NCBI GenBank assembly: GCA_020846975.1
Contig: JADLCX010000102.1
Location: 1-64,000 of the forward strand
Reading direction: 5' to 3'
Length of the DNA: 64,000 bases
From: Phycisphaerales bacterium
Lineage (GTDB): Bacteria > Planctomycetota > Phycisphaerae > Phycisphaerales > UBA1924
Shown: positions 25,929-35,652 of the stretch, in pieces
How the letters are laid out: the number at the start of each line of letters is the position of its first letter
Numbering within the stretch: position 1 is the stretch's first letter
The notes under the pieces: generated by a model
Databases searched by the model: none
What the model was told of the DNA's origin: nothing
What the model saw: the letters and a program-made list of their open reading frames with translations, nothing else
Position numbers and translations under genes: made by a program

Positions 25929-27416
25929 TCACCCGGCCAGCGCCGCCACGCCCCCGACCTGTTCATCGGGTCCGCGTTCGGCACTCGCCGCGCCGACCGC
26001 CATCGCCGCGGGCTTGCGCTCGATGCGCTCCGCGCCGGCGCCCGCCGCCGCCCCGCGATAAACCCGCTCCACGCGCGGCCCTACGCGGCAGAGTTGCTCG
26101 TGCGTGATCGAACCGCCCGCCGCGGCCATCGTCGCCCAGAAGTTCGGCGCCGCACGATCGGGGCTCATCAGTTCCACTTCCGGCCCGCCGTCCGTCGAGC
26201 CGATCCGCCCCGCCCCGCCCAGGTACGCCTCGGGCACATCGGTCACATCCACCGTGATCTGGTCCATGCTCACGCGCCCGACGACCGGCGCGTACACCAC
26301 CGGCGGTCGAGGACCGCGGGCCGTGCCCTCATCCGCGCGGCGCTCCCACGCGCGCCCGGTGAACCCAACCCATCCCGGTCCACCCGTGCCGCGCCCGCCG
26401 AGCGTGCGCGGATAACCGTCGGCGTAGCCCACGGGCACCAGCGCGATGCGGGTCCTGCGGCCATCTTCCCGCCAGGGGGCACGCCACGTGCGCCCATACC
26501 CCACCGGCCAGCCCGCGGGAATCTCGCTGATCGCGCTCACCGTGCTCGTCCACCGCACCACCGGCGTCAGTTGCGCCGCCTGTTCGCCGAACTCGAACCC
26601 CTCCCGTTCCTCGCCCGCATCCTCGAGCGCGAATCCCAGGAGCGCCTGGCCCAACCGCACCATCGTCCCGTGATAACTCTTCGAGCGGAACGTCGCGCAC
26701 GAGTTCGCCGCGTGCAGCATCAGTTCCTGCCCCTGCCAGCCCCCGGGTGTGCTCGATGTCGCCGCCGCCCTGAGCGCGGGCTTGATCCCCTCGACAAAGT
26801 CCCTGAACAGCCGCGCCTGCTCGCGCGTGAACTCGCAGTCGCAGCACGGGCTGGCAAAGTGCGTCATCAGCCCCGCGAGCCGGGTCCGAGGTGTCGTGAG
26901 CACGCGCTCGACCAACCGCCGCCCATCTTCGGGAAGCGTTCCCCCGCGCGAAAGGCCCGTGTCGATCTGGACATGCAGCGGAACGCCCACCCCGAGCTTC
27001 GCCGCCATCTCCTGCACCTGCCGGAACTGGTCCTCGTTGTGGAGTGCCAGGTGAACCCGTCCCGCGCCGAGTTGGCGGTACATCGGGTCGGTCCGCTCCA
27101 CGCCCGTCACCGGCATCAGCACCAGCACCGACACGTTCGGCACCGCCTCAACGATCGCGCGGGCCTCATCCAACGAGTACACCGCGATCATCTCGACGCC
27201 CGCCCCTCCCGTCGCGCCGCCGGCACCGGTCCCGACCAGCCGCTTGGCCAGCCGCACCGCCCCGACGCCGTATCCGTCCTGTTTCAGCACCGCGCAGACC
27301 GCCGCGCCGCCGCTCCCCGCCCCCGTTCGGCCCGCGCCACGCCCGACAACACCCCGAACCACCCTCAGGTTTCGGTCCAACGCGGCAAGGTCCACTTCAA
27401 GTCTGCTGGTCGGCAC
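25929..27416 (-). CDS. alr: Alanine racemase
   Basis: This PLP enzyme interconverts L- and D-alanine, supplying D-alanine for peptidoglycan. The PLP-lysine segment reads AVCAVLKQDGYGVGA. Further family marks are IDTGLSRGG, GLMTHFASP, MLHAANSCATF, MVRLGQALLGF, the C-terminal catalytic tyrosine segment LVPVGYADGYPRTLGG, and VGRVSMDQITVDVTD. The GTG at 27416 (VPTSRLEVDLAALDRN), with GGAG just upstream, is the most likely start and gives 495 residues. That is longer than the usual 360-400, because of glycine/alanine-rich inserts and a C-terminal extension. It is divergent from the helicase gene. D-alanine use implies a peptidoglycan-related wall. Confidence 0.9.
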   Translation of the reverse strand: MPTSRLEVDLAALDRNLRVVRGVVGRGAGRTGAGSGGAAVCAVLKQDGYGVGAVRLAKRLVGTGAGGATGGAGVEMIAVYSLDEARAIVEAVPNVSVLVLMPVTGVERTDPMYRQLGAGRVHLALHNEDQFRQVQEMAAKLGVGVPLHVQIDTGLSRGGTLPEDGRRLVERVLTTPRTRLAGLMTHFASPCCDCEFTREQARLFRDFVEGIKPALRAAATSSTPGGWQGQELMLHAANSCATFRSKSYHGTMVRLGQALLGFALEDAGEEREGFEFGEQAAQLTPVVRWTSTVSAISEIPAGWPVGYGRTWRAPWREDGRRTRIALVPVGYADGYPRTLGGRGTGGPGWVGFTGRAWERRADEGTARGPRPPVVYAPVVGRVSMDQITVDVTDVPEAYLGGAGRIGSTDGGPEVELMSPDRAAPNFWATMAAAGGSITHEQLCRVGPRVERVYRGAAAGAGAERIERKPAAMAVGAASAERGPDEQVGGVAALAG

Positions 27417-27635
27417 ACGCACTCCGTTGCTGGCGTCGGATTGTCCCCGCCCAAGCCCCCGCCGGACACCCCGTTTCCCACCAAATTCGCTTCCTTGTAT
27501 CGACCCTTCCGTTTCCCTACGATCAAAGGTGGCGTCGGGTATCGGATCGGTGGGCAATGCCCGCCGCGACCGACACGCGGCCTGCCTTCCAACCCTTTCC
27601 ACCGACTGCCCGACAACCCTCCAACGCCACGCACG

Positions 27636-30110
27636 ATGACCGCCTCCCGACCCTCTTCGTCCCGCTCCAGCGCCCGGTCCAGCCCTCGCGCCAAGCCCGC
27701 GCCCAAGAAGGGCAAGCCCGCCGCGAAGCCCGCGGCCCGAGGTGCCGGCGCGCGCAAGCGCGCGGCCGCCGCCCCCAAGCCCAAAGCCCGGATCGTCGCG
27801 CGCGCCGCGAGCAAGCCGGCCGCGAAGAAGGCCAAGCCCGCGCCGAAGACCAAGGCCGGCGCCAAACCGGGCGCATCCAAGCCCAAGCCGATCGCCAGGA
27901 AGCCGCTCGGCAAGCGCCCGGTCGCGAGGCAGAAGCCGCCCGGCCCGGTCAAGTCGCAGCGAGAGATCACGCCCGCGCCGCAGGTCGCGCCGATCGCCGA
28001 GCCGCTCCCCGCGATGGTGAGCTTCGACGAGCCGCGCGAGCCGCTCGTGCCCCCGTTCACGCCCGCGCGGCCGGAACTGCGGCCCTCGGGCCATCGGCCG
28101 TCCCAACCCGTTCCCGCGCAGCCCCCTTCGACGCGTCCGCCGCAGCCTCCCTCGCCACCCGCGCCGCCGCCCGCGCCCCGCGATCTGCACCGTCCCGCCG
28201 CGCCAGACTCGAACGGCCCGGCGGTGGGCCAGCCTCACCGGCCGCACGGCCAGCCCCCGCGCGACCAGCACCCGCACCAGCCGCGTCCGCGGCAGCCCGC
28301 GTGGCGAGACCAGCGTGAGCACCGTGATCAGGCCGATCGGCGCGACCATCGAGACCAGCGCCCCCACGGGGACCAGCGCGACCACGGCCGGCGCGATGAG
28401 CACGATCGCCGCCCCGCGCCGACGCCCACGGCCGCGCCGGGCGCGCCATCGGTCCCGGCCGCGGCCGCTCCCGTGACGGCCCCGGTCTCCACCCCCGCCG
28501 CGCCGCCCCCCCCGGCCGAGCCCGCGCTCTCCGCCACCGCCGAGGCCGCTCGCAAGCACCGCGAAGAGATCTTCGACAAGCAGACCAGGTTCGCCGACCT
28601 CGGGCTCAGCGAGCAGGTGATGCGCGGCGTGAACGACGCCGGGTTCGTGTACCCGACGGCGATCCAGGCCCGGCTCATCCCGCTCATCCTCAGCGGGCGC
28701 GACATGCTCGGCCAGGCCAAGACCGGCACGGGCAAGACCGCCGCGTTCGGCCTGCCGCTCCTGAGCCGCATCGAGAAGGGCCGGCCCTTCCAGGCGCTGG
28801 TGCTCGTGCCCACGCGCGAGCTGGCCATCCAGGTCGCCACCGACCTGCGCGAACTCGGCCGATTCACCGGCCTGAACATCCTCCCGGTCTACGGCGGACA
28901 GAACGTCAGCACGCAGGCGCAGCTCCTGGCCAAGGGCCCGGAGGTCATCGTCGCCACGCCCGGGCGCGTGATGGACATGGTCCAGCGCAACTACATGAAC
29001 TACCGCGGCGTGAAGATGGTCGTCCTCGACGAGGTCGACCGCATGCTCGACATCGGCTTTCGCGACGACATCCGGCGCATCCTCGGCTCGTGCCCGAAGG
29101 ACCGCCAGACCATCTTCGTCTCGGCGACGATCAGTTCCGACATCGAGTCGCTGGCGCGCTCCTTCGCCAACAACGCCGAGAAGATCATCGCCTCGGCCGG
29201 CTCGCTCACGGTCTCGATGGTCGCGCAGCACCACCTCTCCGTGCAGCCGTGGGACAAGAAGCAGTTGCTCCTGCACCTGCTCACGCACGAGGACCCCGCG
29301 CTCACGGTCGTCTTCTGCCGCACCAAGCGCACGGTCGACAACCTCACCGAGTACCTCTCGCGCAAGGGCGTCGATTGCCACGCCATCCACGGCGACATGT
29401 ACCAGAACAAGCGCAACAAGGTCATGGAAAGGCTGCGCTCGGGCAAGCTCGAGGTGCTCGTCGCCTCCGATGTCGCATCCCGCGGCCTCGATGTCGAGGG
29501 CATCACCCACGTTATCAACTACGACCTGCCCGAGGACCCCGACCTCTACGTCCACCGCATCGGCCGCACCGCCCGCGCGGGGCGCGACGGTGTCGCGTGG
29601 AGTTTGGTCACGCCCGAGCAGGGCGGGCTGCTGACCGAGATCGAACTGTTCATCAACGCCGAGATCCCCAAGCTCGACTATCCCGACTTCAAGCCGGGTC
29701 CGATCCCGCCCGATGTGCTGGCCCGCCAGCAGCAGGACACCCGCCGCGTCGAGAACGCGCGGCAGTTCAGCCGCTTCGCGGGGCCGGGCTCGCCGGCCTA
29801 CGCCGGCGCGCCGACCGGCGTCCCTGCTGCTGCCCAGCCCACGTCTGTTGCCTCGCCTTCTCACCCCGACACCCCCTCACCCCGCCACCCCGCCACGCCC
29901 ATGACTCCCGCCGCCCCCGATCCCACGCGCTTCCCCGGCGGCATCGTCCCCTCCCAGGCCCCGCTCAAGCGCATGTTCGGCAAGGTCAAGACCGCGCGGA
30001 GCATGAAGCAGGCGATGGCCCAGCAGCCGCAACCGCAGCCGCAGCAGGTGGTCGTGACGCCGCAGGCGACCGCGTCGGAGTCCAGTGGCACTCCGATGGG
30101 GCAGGGCTGA
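27636..30110 (+). CDS. DEAD-box RNA helicase with long basic N-terminal region
   Basis: This 824-residue protein has a DEAD-box helicase core beginning about residue 310: Q motif (TRFADLGLSEQVMRG), motif I AKTGTGKTAAF, PTRELAIQV, TPGRVMDM, motif II DEVD (29028-29039) in place of DEAD, motif III SAT, ASDVASRGLDVEG, and motif VI HRIGRTARAGR. It would unwind RNA duplexes in ribosome assembly or mRNA decay. The first 300 residues are disordered: Lys/Ala/Pro-rich KPAAKKAKP-type repeats, then Pro-rich and Arg/His/Asp-rich stretches, likely for RNA binding. The C-terminal tail is Pro/Ala/Gln-rich. The start is the ATG at 27636, with no strong ribosome-binding site. The disordered N-terminus recalls histone-H1-like tails but has no domain signature. 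Confidence 0.92.
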   Translation: MTASRPSSSRSSARSSPRAKPAPKKGKPAAKPAARGAGARKRAAAAPKPKARIVARAASKPAAKKAKPAPKTKAGAKPGASKPKPIARKPLGKRPVARQKPPGPVKSQREITPAPQVAPIAEPLPAMVSFDEPREPLVPPFTPARPELRPSGHRPSQPVPAQPPSTRPPQPPSPPAPPPAPRDLHRPAAPDSNGPAVGQPHRPHGQPPRDQHPHQPRPRQPAWRDQREHRDQADRRDHRDQRPHGDQRDHGRRDEHDRRPAPTPTAAPGAPSVPAAAAPVTAPVSTPAAPPPPAEPALSATAEAARKHREEIFDKQTRFADLGLSEQVMRGVNDAGFVYPTAIQARLIPLILSGRDMLGQAKTGTGKTAAFGLPLLSRIEKGRPFQALVLVPTRELAIQVATDLRELGRFTGLNILPVYGGQNVSTQAQLLAKGPEVIVATPGRVMDMVQRNYMNYRGVKMVVLDEVDRMLDIGFRDDIRRILGSCPKDRQTIFVSATISSDIESLARSFANNAEKIIASAGSLTVSMVAQHHLSVQPWDKKQLLLHLLTHEDPALTVVFCRTKRTVDNLTEYLSRKGVDCHAIHGDMYQNKRNKVMERLRSGKLEVLVASDVASRGLDVEGITHVINYDLPEDPDLYVHRIGRTARAGRDGVAWSLVTPEQGGLLTEIELFINAEIPKLDYPDFKPGPIPPDVLARQQQDTRRVENARQFSRFAGPGSPAYAGAPTGVPAAAQPTSVASPSHPDTPSPRHPATPMTPAAPDPTRFPGGIVPSQAPLKRMFGKVKTARSMKQAMAQQPQPQPQQVVVTPQATASESSGTPMGQG

Positions 30111-30122
30111 ACTCGCTCCGCC

Positions 30123-30446
30123 TTACGGGATCGTCCCCCCCGGCGGAACCGGCCGCACCCACAGCTTCGCCGAGCACTCCCAGACCAGGCACACGAACCC
30201 TTGCGAGGCGAGGTCGCGAAGGGTGGCGCTGAGTTGCGTGGCCGACAGGCCGCTGGCGTCGATGTCACCGTGTTCGTCCGGGTCCGGCTCGATCGGGCAG
30301 ACGCCGCTCGCGCCGTCCGGGGTCGGCACCACGAACGCTTCGGAGACCTCCTCAAACGGAGCCGCCTCGGCCGCGGCGCTCATCGCCATCGGAGGAGGGG
30401 CCTTCCTCTTCGCGGCCTTCTTTGTGGCGGACTTCTTCTTGGCCAT
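30123..30446 (-). CDS. Small conserved-looking hypothetical protein
   Basis: This 107-residue protein begins MAKKKSATKKAAKRKAPPPM, a lysine-rich tail, and continues into an acidic/hydrophobic segment (GASGVCPIEPDPDEHGDIDA) and a short C-terminal domain (LSATLRDLASQGFVCLVWEC). AGGGGTG upstream can serve as ribosome-binding site. It follows the lipoprotein gene by 12 bases on the same strand and is probably co-transcribed with it, and it converges with the helicase gene. No family is recognised. The basic tail suggests nucleic-acid contact. Confidence 0.65.
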   Translation of the reverse strand: MAKKKSATKKAAKRKAPPPMAMSAAAEAAPFEEVSEAFVVPTPDGASGVCPIEPDPDEHGDIDASGLSATQLSATLRDLASQGFVCLVWECSAKLWVRPVPPGGTIP

Positions 30447-30458
30447 GGGTCACCCCTG

Positions 30459-31952
30459 TCAGCGTGATGAGTATTCCTTGCTCAGGATGCGGGCGTACTT
30501 CGCCTTGCCGCGGCCGCTGCTGGCGATTGAGGTCTGCGGCACGAACTGCACGGAGAACAACTGCGAGGCCGCGGCCTGGCGTGCGGCGGCATCGGTCATG
30601 GCCAGCGCATCATCGCACTTGCCGCTGATGAACCGCAGGCGATCGGCCTGGATGTCCGCGACGTTCTCCGCCACCGCGCGATCGCAGGTGCGCTTCATGA
30701 TGTTCAGCACCTCGATCACCTGTGCGTCGCCGCCGTCGAGTTTGCCCCGCATCGCGTCGGTGATCGGCTTGATGTCCACCACCGCGGGCTCAAGCCTCCC
30801 GACGCTCTCGTTCAGCACCGTCCACGTCGGGAGCGGATATCCGAACTCCGGCACGCCCGGCTCGGCGCCCGCGAAGACGGGGATATCCAGGCCGAGGTAG
30901 CCGATCACCAGCGGTTTGTCGAACGTCTCGCTCAGCGAGATCGAGCGTTCGCTGGCCCATGCGAACTTCACCGACCCGCCGGGTAGGAGCTTGCCCGCGG
31001 CATCCACCGGCCGCGACGCGTTCGCTCCGGCATCGAGCGTTTCCAGGAGTTTGGAGAAACCGGCCTTGGGCGCGGCGGTGTTGGGATCGAGGATGCTGAC
31101 TTCCTGCTTGGCGCCGACATCGGCCGAGCCGCCGCCCTGCTCGCGGCTGACCAGCGAGACCGAGACCGAGCCGACGAGGTACACGCGGCAGACCACGCGC
31201 AGGAAGATCGGCTTGGAAGTCGCGTCCTTTTCGCCCTGCGACTGACGCGCCGCGCCGTCGAGCATCGACGCCACCACCGGATCGGTGGCCCAAGTCATCG
31301 CGTCGTTGTACAGCGTGAGCGCATCGGCCCCGTACGTGTAGGCATCGGCGAGCGTGACGGTCCCGTCGGCGCTTTCCGTCTTCATAAAGCTCAGGCCGAC
31401 AGGAACACCCTTGATCGGCAGCGCGAGCGATGTTCCGCCGCCCGAGACAACCTCGAACGAGTACGCCGGGAACGCGGCCCTGGGCGCGTTGGCGTTCGAG
31501 AGTTGGGTGATCGGATCGCCGGGCTTGATCGGACCCGGATTCGAGATGATCGGACGCGGGTTGGGCTCCTTGCCGAAACCGTCCTTCCAATACCCGTCGA
31601 AGTACATGCGCCGGTACATCTCGGCCATCGTGTTGGGAGGGGAGGTCGGGGGATCGACGTAGCCAAGCCGAACGCGGTGGTCATCGAGCGTCAGGTAGCC
31701 GCCGGTCCTCCACTCTTCCTGTTGCCGCCCGACCGGCCGCTGCACGAGGAAGACGTCGCCGGGACGCAGGTCCTCGGTCAACGGGTAGACCGGGATCACC
31801 TGGCTCGCGCGGATCGTCTCGCACCAGTCCTTCGCGACGCGCTCGAGCTGCTCGCGACGCTGCTTCTGGGCGCAGCCGGTGGCCACGAGACAGGCGGTCG
31901 CGATGAACGCGATCCAAGCACGGTTCGACCATTGGCAGAACTTCGACACCAT
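30459..31952 (-). CDS. Lipoprotein of unknown function
   Basis: The ATG at 31952 (MVSKFCQWSNRAWIAFIATA) opens a lipoprotein signal ending in the lipobox VATGC, giving a 497-residue protein that is probably membrane-anchored outside the cytoplasm. The body begins KQRREQLERVAKDWCETIRA and later has a segment typical of planctomycete hypothetical proteins (RPGDVFLVQRPVGRQQEEWR). No enzyme motif was recognised. The frame is open to 31997 but the lipobox fixes the likely start. It is divergent from the Kelch-repeat gene. Confidence 0.75.
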   Translation of the reverse strand: MVSKFCQWSNRAWIAFIATACLVATGCAQKQRREQLERVAKDWCETIRASQVIPVYPLTEDLRPGDVFLVQRPVGRQQEEWRTGGYLTLDDHRVRLGYVDPPTSPPNTMAEMYRRMYFDGYWKDGFGKEPNPRPIISNPGPIKPGDPITQLSNANAPRAAFPAYSFEVVSGGGTSLALPIKGVPVGLSFMKTESADGTVTLADAYTYGADALTLYNDAMTWATDPVVASMLDGAARQSQGEKDATSKPIFLRVVCRVYLVGSVSVSLVSREQGGGSADVGAKQEVSILDPNTAAPKAGFSKLLETLDAGANASRPVDAAGKLLPGGSVKFAWASERSISLSETFDKPLVIGYLGLDIPVFAGAEPGVPEFGYPLPTWTVLNESVGRLEPAVVDIKPITDAMRGKLDGGDAQVIEVLNIMKRTCDRAVAENVADIQADRLRFISGKCDDALAMTDAAARQAAASQLFSVQFVPQTSIASSGRGKAKYARILSKEYSSR

Positions 31953-32466
31953 GAATCCATCCTCCGATCCGTTCAGCCGGCATACGCCGCCGCGCAACGC
32001 ACCGCCGCCGCTCCGCGCATCCAGCGGAATCCATCCCCGCTCGGGACGCGGCCAGAAATGAACAGCAGTTGAAGCGAGCCGCCTTGGCTCCCGACCCTCC
32101 CGACACCCTTTCAGAACTCGAACTTGGGTATTCTAACACCCAGCGTGCGCACCCGCACATCCCCCAAAAAGTTGTGCAAAACGTGTTGATATCGGTCCGC
32201 GGCGAAGCCCCCTCAATAGGGGTTTTGTGCGGTCATGGGGTCATAACCCTGGGAATCTGGCGGCGAGTCGGCCGCCCAAACGATCTTGGAAGTACGCCGG
32301 AGGGTCGCCAGCGGGCGACCGCGCGAGTCGGGGCTCTGGGAAGCGGATATCCCCAGTGGCCGCATCGCCCGGCGGGTTGGTCGTTGGCGATGGCGGGACG
32401 GGGAGAGACCCAGAACGGACGGGCGGGGTGTTCCTGGACGAACCGCGCGAGCGCGGGAGGTGGTGC
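31953..32466. promoter_or_regulatory. Divergent intergenic region between lipoprotein and Kelch genes
   Basis: These 514 bases separate two divergent genes. The first half is lower in GC (for example around 32160-32190). A short hairpin, GGTCGCC-AGC-GGGCGACC, lies near 32303-32320 and would fall in the leader of the Kelch gene. No confident -35/-10 pair and no gene were found; open frames here have no protein-like composition. Confidence 0.35.
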
Positions 32467-34773
32467 ATGGTGAGCCGCATGGTGAACACGAAGGTGTTGA
32501 CGGGGATGTGTCTGGCGGCGGCGGTTGTGACGCCGACGGGCGCGCTGGCGCAGTGCCAGACGGACTGGGCCCAGCACCTTCCGTCGGCGCGCATCGACGC
32601 CGACATGGCGTTCGACGCGGCGCGCGGCAAGGTGGTGCTGTTCGGCGGGTTCAACTCGCCGGCGTACCGCGGTGACACGTGGGAGTACGACTGCGCGACC
32701 GGGGCGTGGCGGCTGGCGGCGACCGGCGGCCCGCCGGCGCGGCGCGGCGCGAAACTGGTGTACGACAGCAACCGTCGGCGCACGCTGATGATCGGGGGGT
32801 TCGCCTCGCCCGCGCTCTCGGGCGTGCAGACCTGGGCGTGGGACGGAGGAACCTGGCGGGAGATCGACTCGAGCGGCCCGGCGTACACCTTCACCGCGAG
32901 CGCGGCCCAGGAGATGGCGGTCGCGTTCAACCCCAGCAACGGCCACGTGACGGCGTACCTGATCAATGGCGAGACGTGGGACTGGGACGGGAGCGTGTGG
33001 CGTCGCGCGGCGACGACGGGCCCCGGCACGCGCCGCGGCATGGCGATGGCCTACGACCGCAGCGGCGCGCGGATCATCCTCTTCGGCGGCACGGTGAGCG
33101 GCTCGCCGCGGAACGACACGTGGGCGTGGGACGGGGTTGAGTGGCGGCAACTCGCGCCGGCGGCCTCGCCGACGGTGCGGTCGGACCACCGCATGGCCTA
33201 CGACAGCGTCGGCCAGCGTGTGCTGCTGTACGGCGGGCTGACCTCGGGCAGCGCGCGGGTGCGCGACACGTGGAGCTTCAACGGGCTGACGTGGTCGCAG
33301 ATCAACAACGCCGGCCCGGCGACAGTCTCGGGCGGGCAGGGCAACTGCATGGCGTACGACTCGACCCGCCGACGGCTGGTCCTGACGGGCGGCTCGACCA
33401 ACGGGTGGACGGACATCACCGAGTTCGACGGCTCGGCGTGGATGGCGACCGAGCAGGGCCCGAGCGCGCGCACCGGCGCGGCCTCGGCCTACGACGCGGC
33501 GCGCGGCCGGCTGGTGCTCTTCGGCGGGCTGGGCAGCGCGCGGCTGGGCGATACGTGGGAGTTCGACGGCGCGAAGTGGGCGCTGGTCTCAACCTCGGGC
33601 CCGGCGGCGCGATCGGAATCGGCGATGGCCTACGACCCCGTGCGGCGGAGGGTCGTGCTCTTCGGCGGCACGGGCACCGCACTCCTGAATGACACATGGG
33701 AGTGGGATGGTTCGACCTGGCAGCGGAACAACATCACGGGCCCGACGGCGCGAGAGCGCCACGCGATGTGCTACGACCCGCTGTCGGGGCAGATCATGCT
33801 CGAGGGCGGCACGGTGGGCGGGAACGAGATGTGGTTCTACAACGGCTCGGCGTGGACGCGCAGCGTTAACGGCCCGACCCGCGCCGGACACGCGATGGTC
33901 TTCCATCCCGGCACGGGCATGATGATCCTGTACGGCGGCTCGGGCGGCGGCACGGGCCAGACGGCGTGGGGGTGGAACGGCACGACGTGGATGGCCGTCG
34001 GCGGGCCGGGCCCCTCGACGGCGATCGAGCACTCGCTGACGCTCGACCCCGGTTCGGGCCAGGTCGTGATGTTCGGCCCGTCGGCGAGCGATGCCGCGAG
34101 CTGGATCTTCGACGGCCTGACGTGGCGGCGCGTGCCGACGATCTCCGGCGGGCCGCGGGCGCGCAACAACCAGTGCGCGTGGTTCGATCCGCAGCGCGGC
34201 GGGTTGATGCTCTTCGGCGGGACGGCCGCGGGCGGCTCGAACCGCGAGACGTGGGAGTATCGCGGGATCGCCGGGCCGCGGTTGGCTCGGGCGGCGACGT
34301 GGACGGTCTCGTGCGACAGCGGCACGGCGAGGTTCGACGTCGAGACCGCGAACGTGGCGGGCGCGCCCGCGATCACGAGCGTCGTCTGGACGCGCAACGG
34401 CTCACCGCTCGCGGACGGCCCGACGGGGCTTGGCTCGACGATCGCGACAACCAGCACGCCCGCGGCCTCGGGCGGAACGATCTACGGGCTGACGATCTCG
34501 GGCACCGGCTTCGCGGACACGGGCGATTACCGATGCACGCTGACCACCGAGTGCGGCGGCGTGACGACAACCAACCCGGCGCGGCTGAGCATCTGCCCGG
34601 CCGACTTCAACTGCTCGGGAACCGGCTCGGGTGACGGCGTGACCGAGCAGGACATCTTCGACTTCCTCGCGGCGTACTTCAACCGCGACCGGCGGGCCGA
34701 CACGAACAAGGACGGTATCGTGGCGATGCAGGACCTGTTCGAGTTCCTGCAGATCTATTTCCGCGGCTGCTGA
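32467..34773 (+). CDS. Exported Kelch-repeat protein with Ig-like and dockerin-like C-terminus
   Basis: This protein of about 768 residues has a signal peptide (MVSRMVNTKVLTGMCLAAAV, ending near ALAQ). About ten Kelch-type blades follow, with the pattern MAYD...R..VLFGG......DTWEWDG..W (for example MAYDPVRRRVVLFGG, LNDTWEWDGSTWQR), predicting one or two beta-propellers. An Ig-like domain occupies about residues 615-705 (DTGDYRCTLTTECGG). The C-terminus has paired dockerin-like repeats (TEQDIFDFLAAYF and VAMQDLFEFLQIYF), ending RGC. Likely an extracellular binding protein. The ATG at 32467 follows GGGAGGTGGTGC; an in-frame ATG at 32479 is an alternative. Confidence 0.85.
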   Translation: MVSRMVNTKVLTGMCLAAAVVTPTGALAQCQTDWAQHLPSARIDADMAFDAARGKVVLFGGFNSPAYRGDTWEYDCATGAWRLAATGGPPARRGAKLVYDSNRRRTLMIGGFASPALSGVQTWAWDGGTWREIDSSGPAYTFTASAAQEMAVAFNPSNGHVTAYLINGETWDWDGSVWRRAATTGPGTRRGMAMAYDRSGARIILFGGTVSGSPRNDTWAWDGVEWRQLAPAASPTVRSDHRMAYDSVGQRVLLYGGLTSGSARVRDTWSFNGLTWSQINNAGPATVSGGQGNCMAYDSTRRRLVLTGGSTNGWTDITEFDGSAWMATEQGPSARTGAASAYDAARGRLVLFGGLGSARLGDTWEFDGAKWALVSTSGPAARSESAMAYDPVRRRVVLFGGTGTALLNDTWEWDGSTWQRNNITGPTARERHAMCYDPLSGQIMLEGGTVGGNEMWFYNGSAWTRSVNGPTRAGHAMVFHPGTGMMILYGGSGGGTGQTAWGWNGTTWMAVGGPGPSTAIEHSLTLDPGSGQVVMFGPSASDAASWIFDGLTWRRVPTISGGPRARNNQCAWFDPQRGGLMLFGGTAAGGSNRETWEYRGIAGPRLARAATWTVSCDSGTARFDVETANVAGAPAITSVVWTRNGSPLADGPTGLGSTIATTSTPAASGGTIYGLTISGTGFADTGDYRCTLTTECGGVTTTNPARLSICPADFNCSGTGSGDGVTEQDIFDFLAAYFNRDRRADTNKDGIVAMQDLFEFLQIYFRGC

Positions 34774-34779
34774 TCCGGC

Positions 34780-35535
34780 TTACGACTTTCCCGCGCCCTC
34801 GGGCTTGCCGGGGGCCGCGTCCTTGCCGCGCGGGGCCTTGCCCTTGCCGCCCTCGCGCCGCGCCTCGCCGAACTTCTTGAGCTCGGTTTCGACGGCCGCG
34901 GCCTGCTTTTCGTTGAGCAGCGCGAGGATCTTCGTCTGCGTCTCGCCGGGCGCGGGGCGCTGCGAGTAGATCTCGACGAGCTTGGCGCGGGCCTCGGCGG
35001 ACTGCTTGCCGGTCTGGGACTGGCTCGAGTCGGTCATCGACTCGCTGTCGGCATCGGTCTGTCCCGGTTTGCCCTTGCCGAGCGATTTGCGCTTGCCCTG
35101 GAAGCCGGCCTTGCCGGTCTTGATCGGGCGACCGGATTCGAGCATCTTGTCGAACGCGGCGCGGTCCTGTTCGCTCAGGTTGGCGCGGGCGGCCTCGATG
35201 TCGGCCTTGTGCGCTTCCTTGAACTTCGCGACCGAGGCGTCGAACTCGGCGGCGAGCGCGGCGACCTTGCTCGACTGATCGTCGGTGAGGTTCGCCGACT
35301 TCACGGCCTTCAGAAAAGCGGTCATCGGCACGGGCGCGTTCGCACGGGCCTTGTTCTTGCCGGCGGGCTCGCCGCTGAACGAGGACTTGCTCTTGCCCTT
35401 GCCACCGCCGGTCGAAGGACGATCGGTGACTTCGGGGCCCTTCAGCGGCTGCTCGGTGGACTGCGCAAGCGAGCACGGCGCGGCGAAGAGGATCGAGGCG
35501 GTGAGAGCGGCGAGCGAGCGGCGGGTGGTGTTCAT
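34780..35535 (-). CDS. Exported lysine-rich protein with LTxxQ-type helices
   Basis: This 251-residue protein has a signal peptide (MNTTRRSLAALTASILFAAP, ending near SLAQ), and the middle is helical with repeats of the LTxxQ kind (NLTDDQSSKVAALAAEFDAS, then NLSEQDRAAFDKML and ILALLNEKQAAAVETEL). That is reminiscent of the Spy/CpxP family of periplasmic chaperones, but the match is weak. Lys/Gly-rich tracts (GGGKGKSKSSFSGEPAGKNK and the C-terminal GKGKAPRGKDAAPGKPEGAG) suggest disorder or polyanion binding. Its stop is 6 bases from the convergent Kelch gene stop. The function is unknown. Confidence 0.7.
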   Translation of the reverse strand: MNTTRRSLAALTASILFAAPCSLAQSTEQPLKGPEVTDRPSTGGGKGKSKSSFSGEPAGKNKARANAPVPMTAFLKAVKSANLTDDQSSKVAALAAEFDASVAKFKEAHKADIEAARANLSEQDRAAFDKMLESGRPIKTGKAGFQGKRKSLGKGKPGQTDADSESMTDSSQSQTGKQSAEARAKLVEIYSQRPAPGETQTKILALLNEKQAAAVETELKKFGEARREGGKGKAPRGKDAAPGKPEGAGKS

Positions 35536-35652
35536 GGCGAGCGTTCCCTTTGTGGGTTGTTCGTGGGTCTTGAGAGCCCGCAGAACGCCACGTCGAGCGC
35601 GGTATTGCGTTCTATCGGGCCGGCGGCTCTGTTGATTTCGGTCGAGAAGCGG

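Noticed and set aside
25929..29864. A minus-strand open frame of 1311 codons
   Set aside because: Only its last 496 codons encode alanine racemase. The upstream part is antisense to the helicase and arises from GC-rich codon bias; it has no domain similarity and no start signal of its own.
32069..32466. Open frame and upstream extension before the Kelch gene
   Set aside because: No protein-like composition. The signal peptide at 32467 marks the true start of the Kelch gene.
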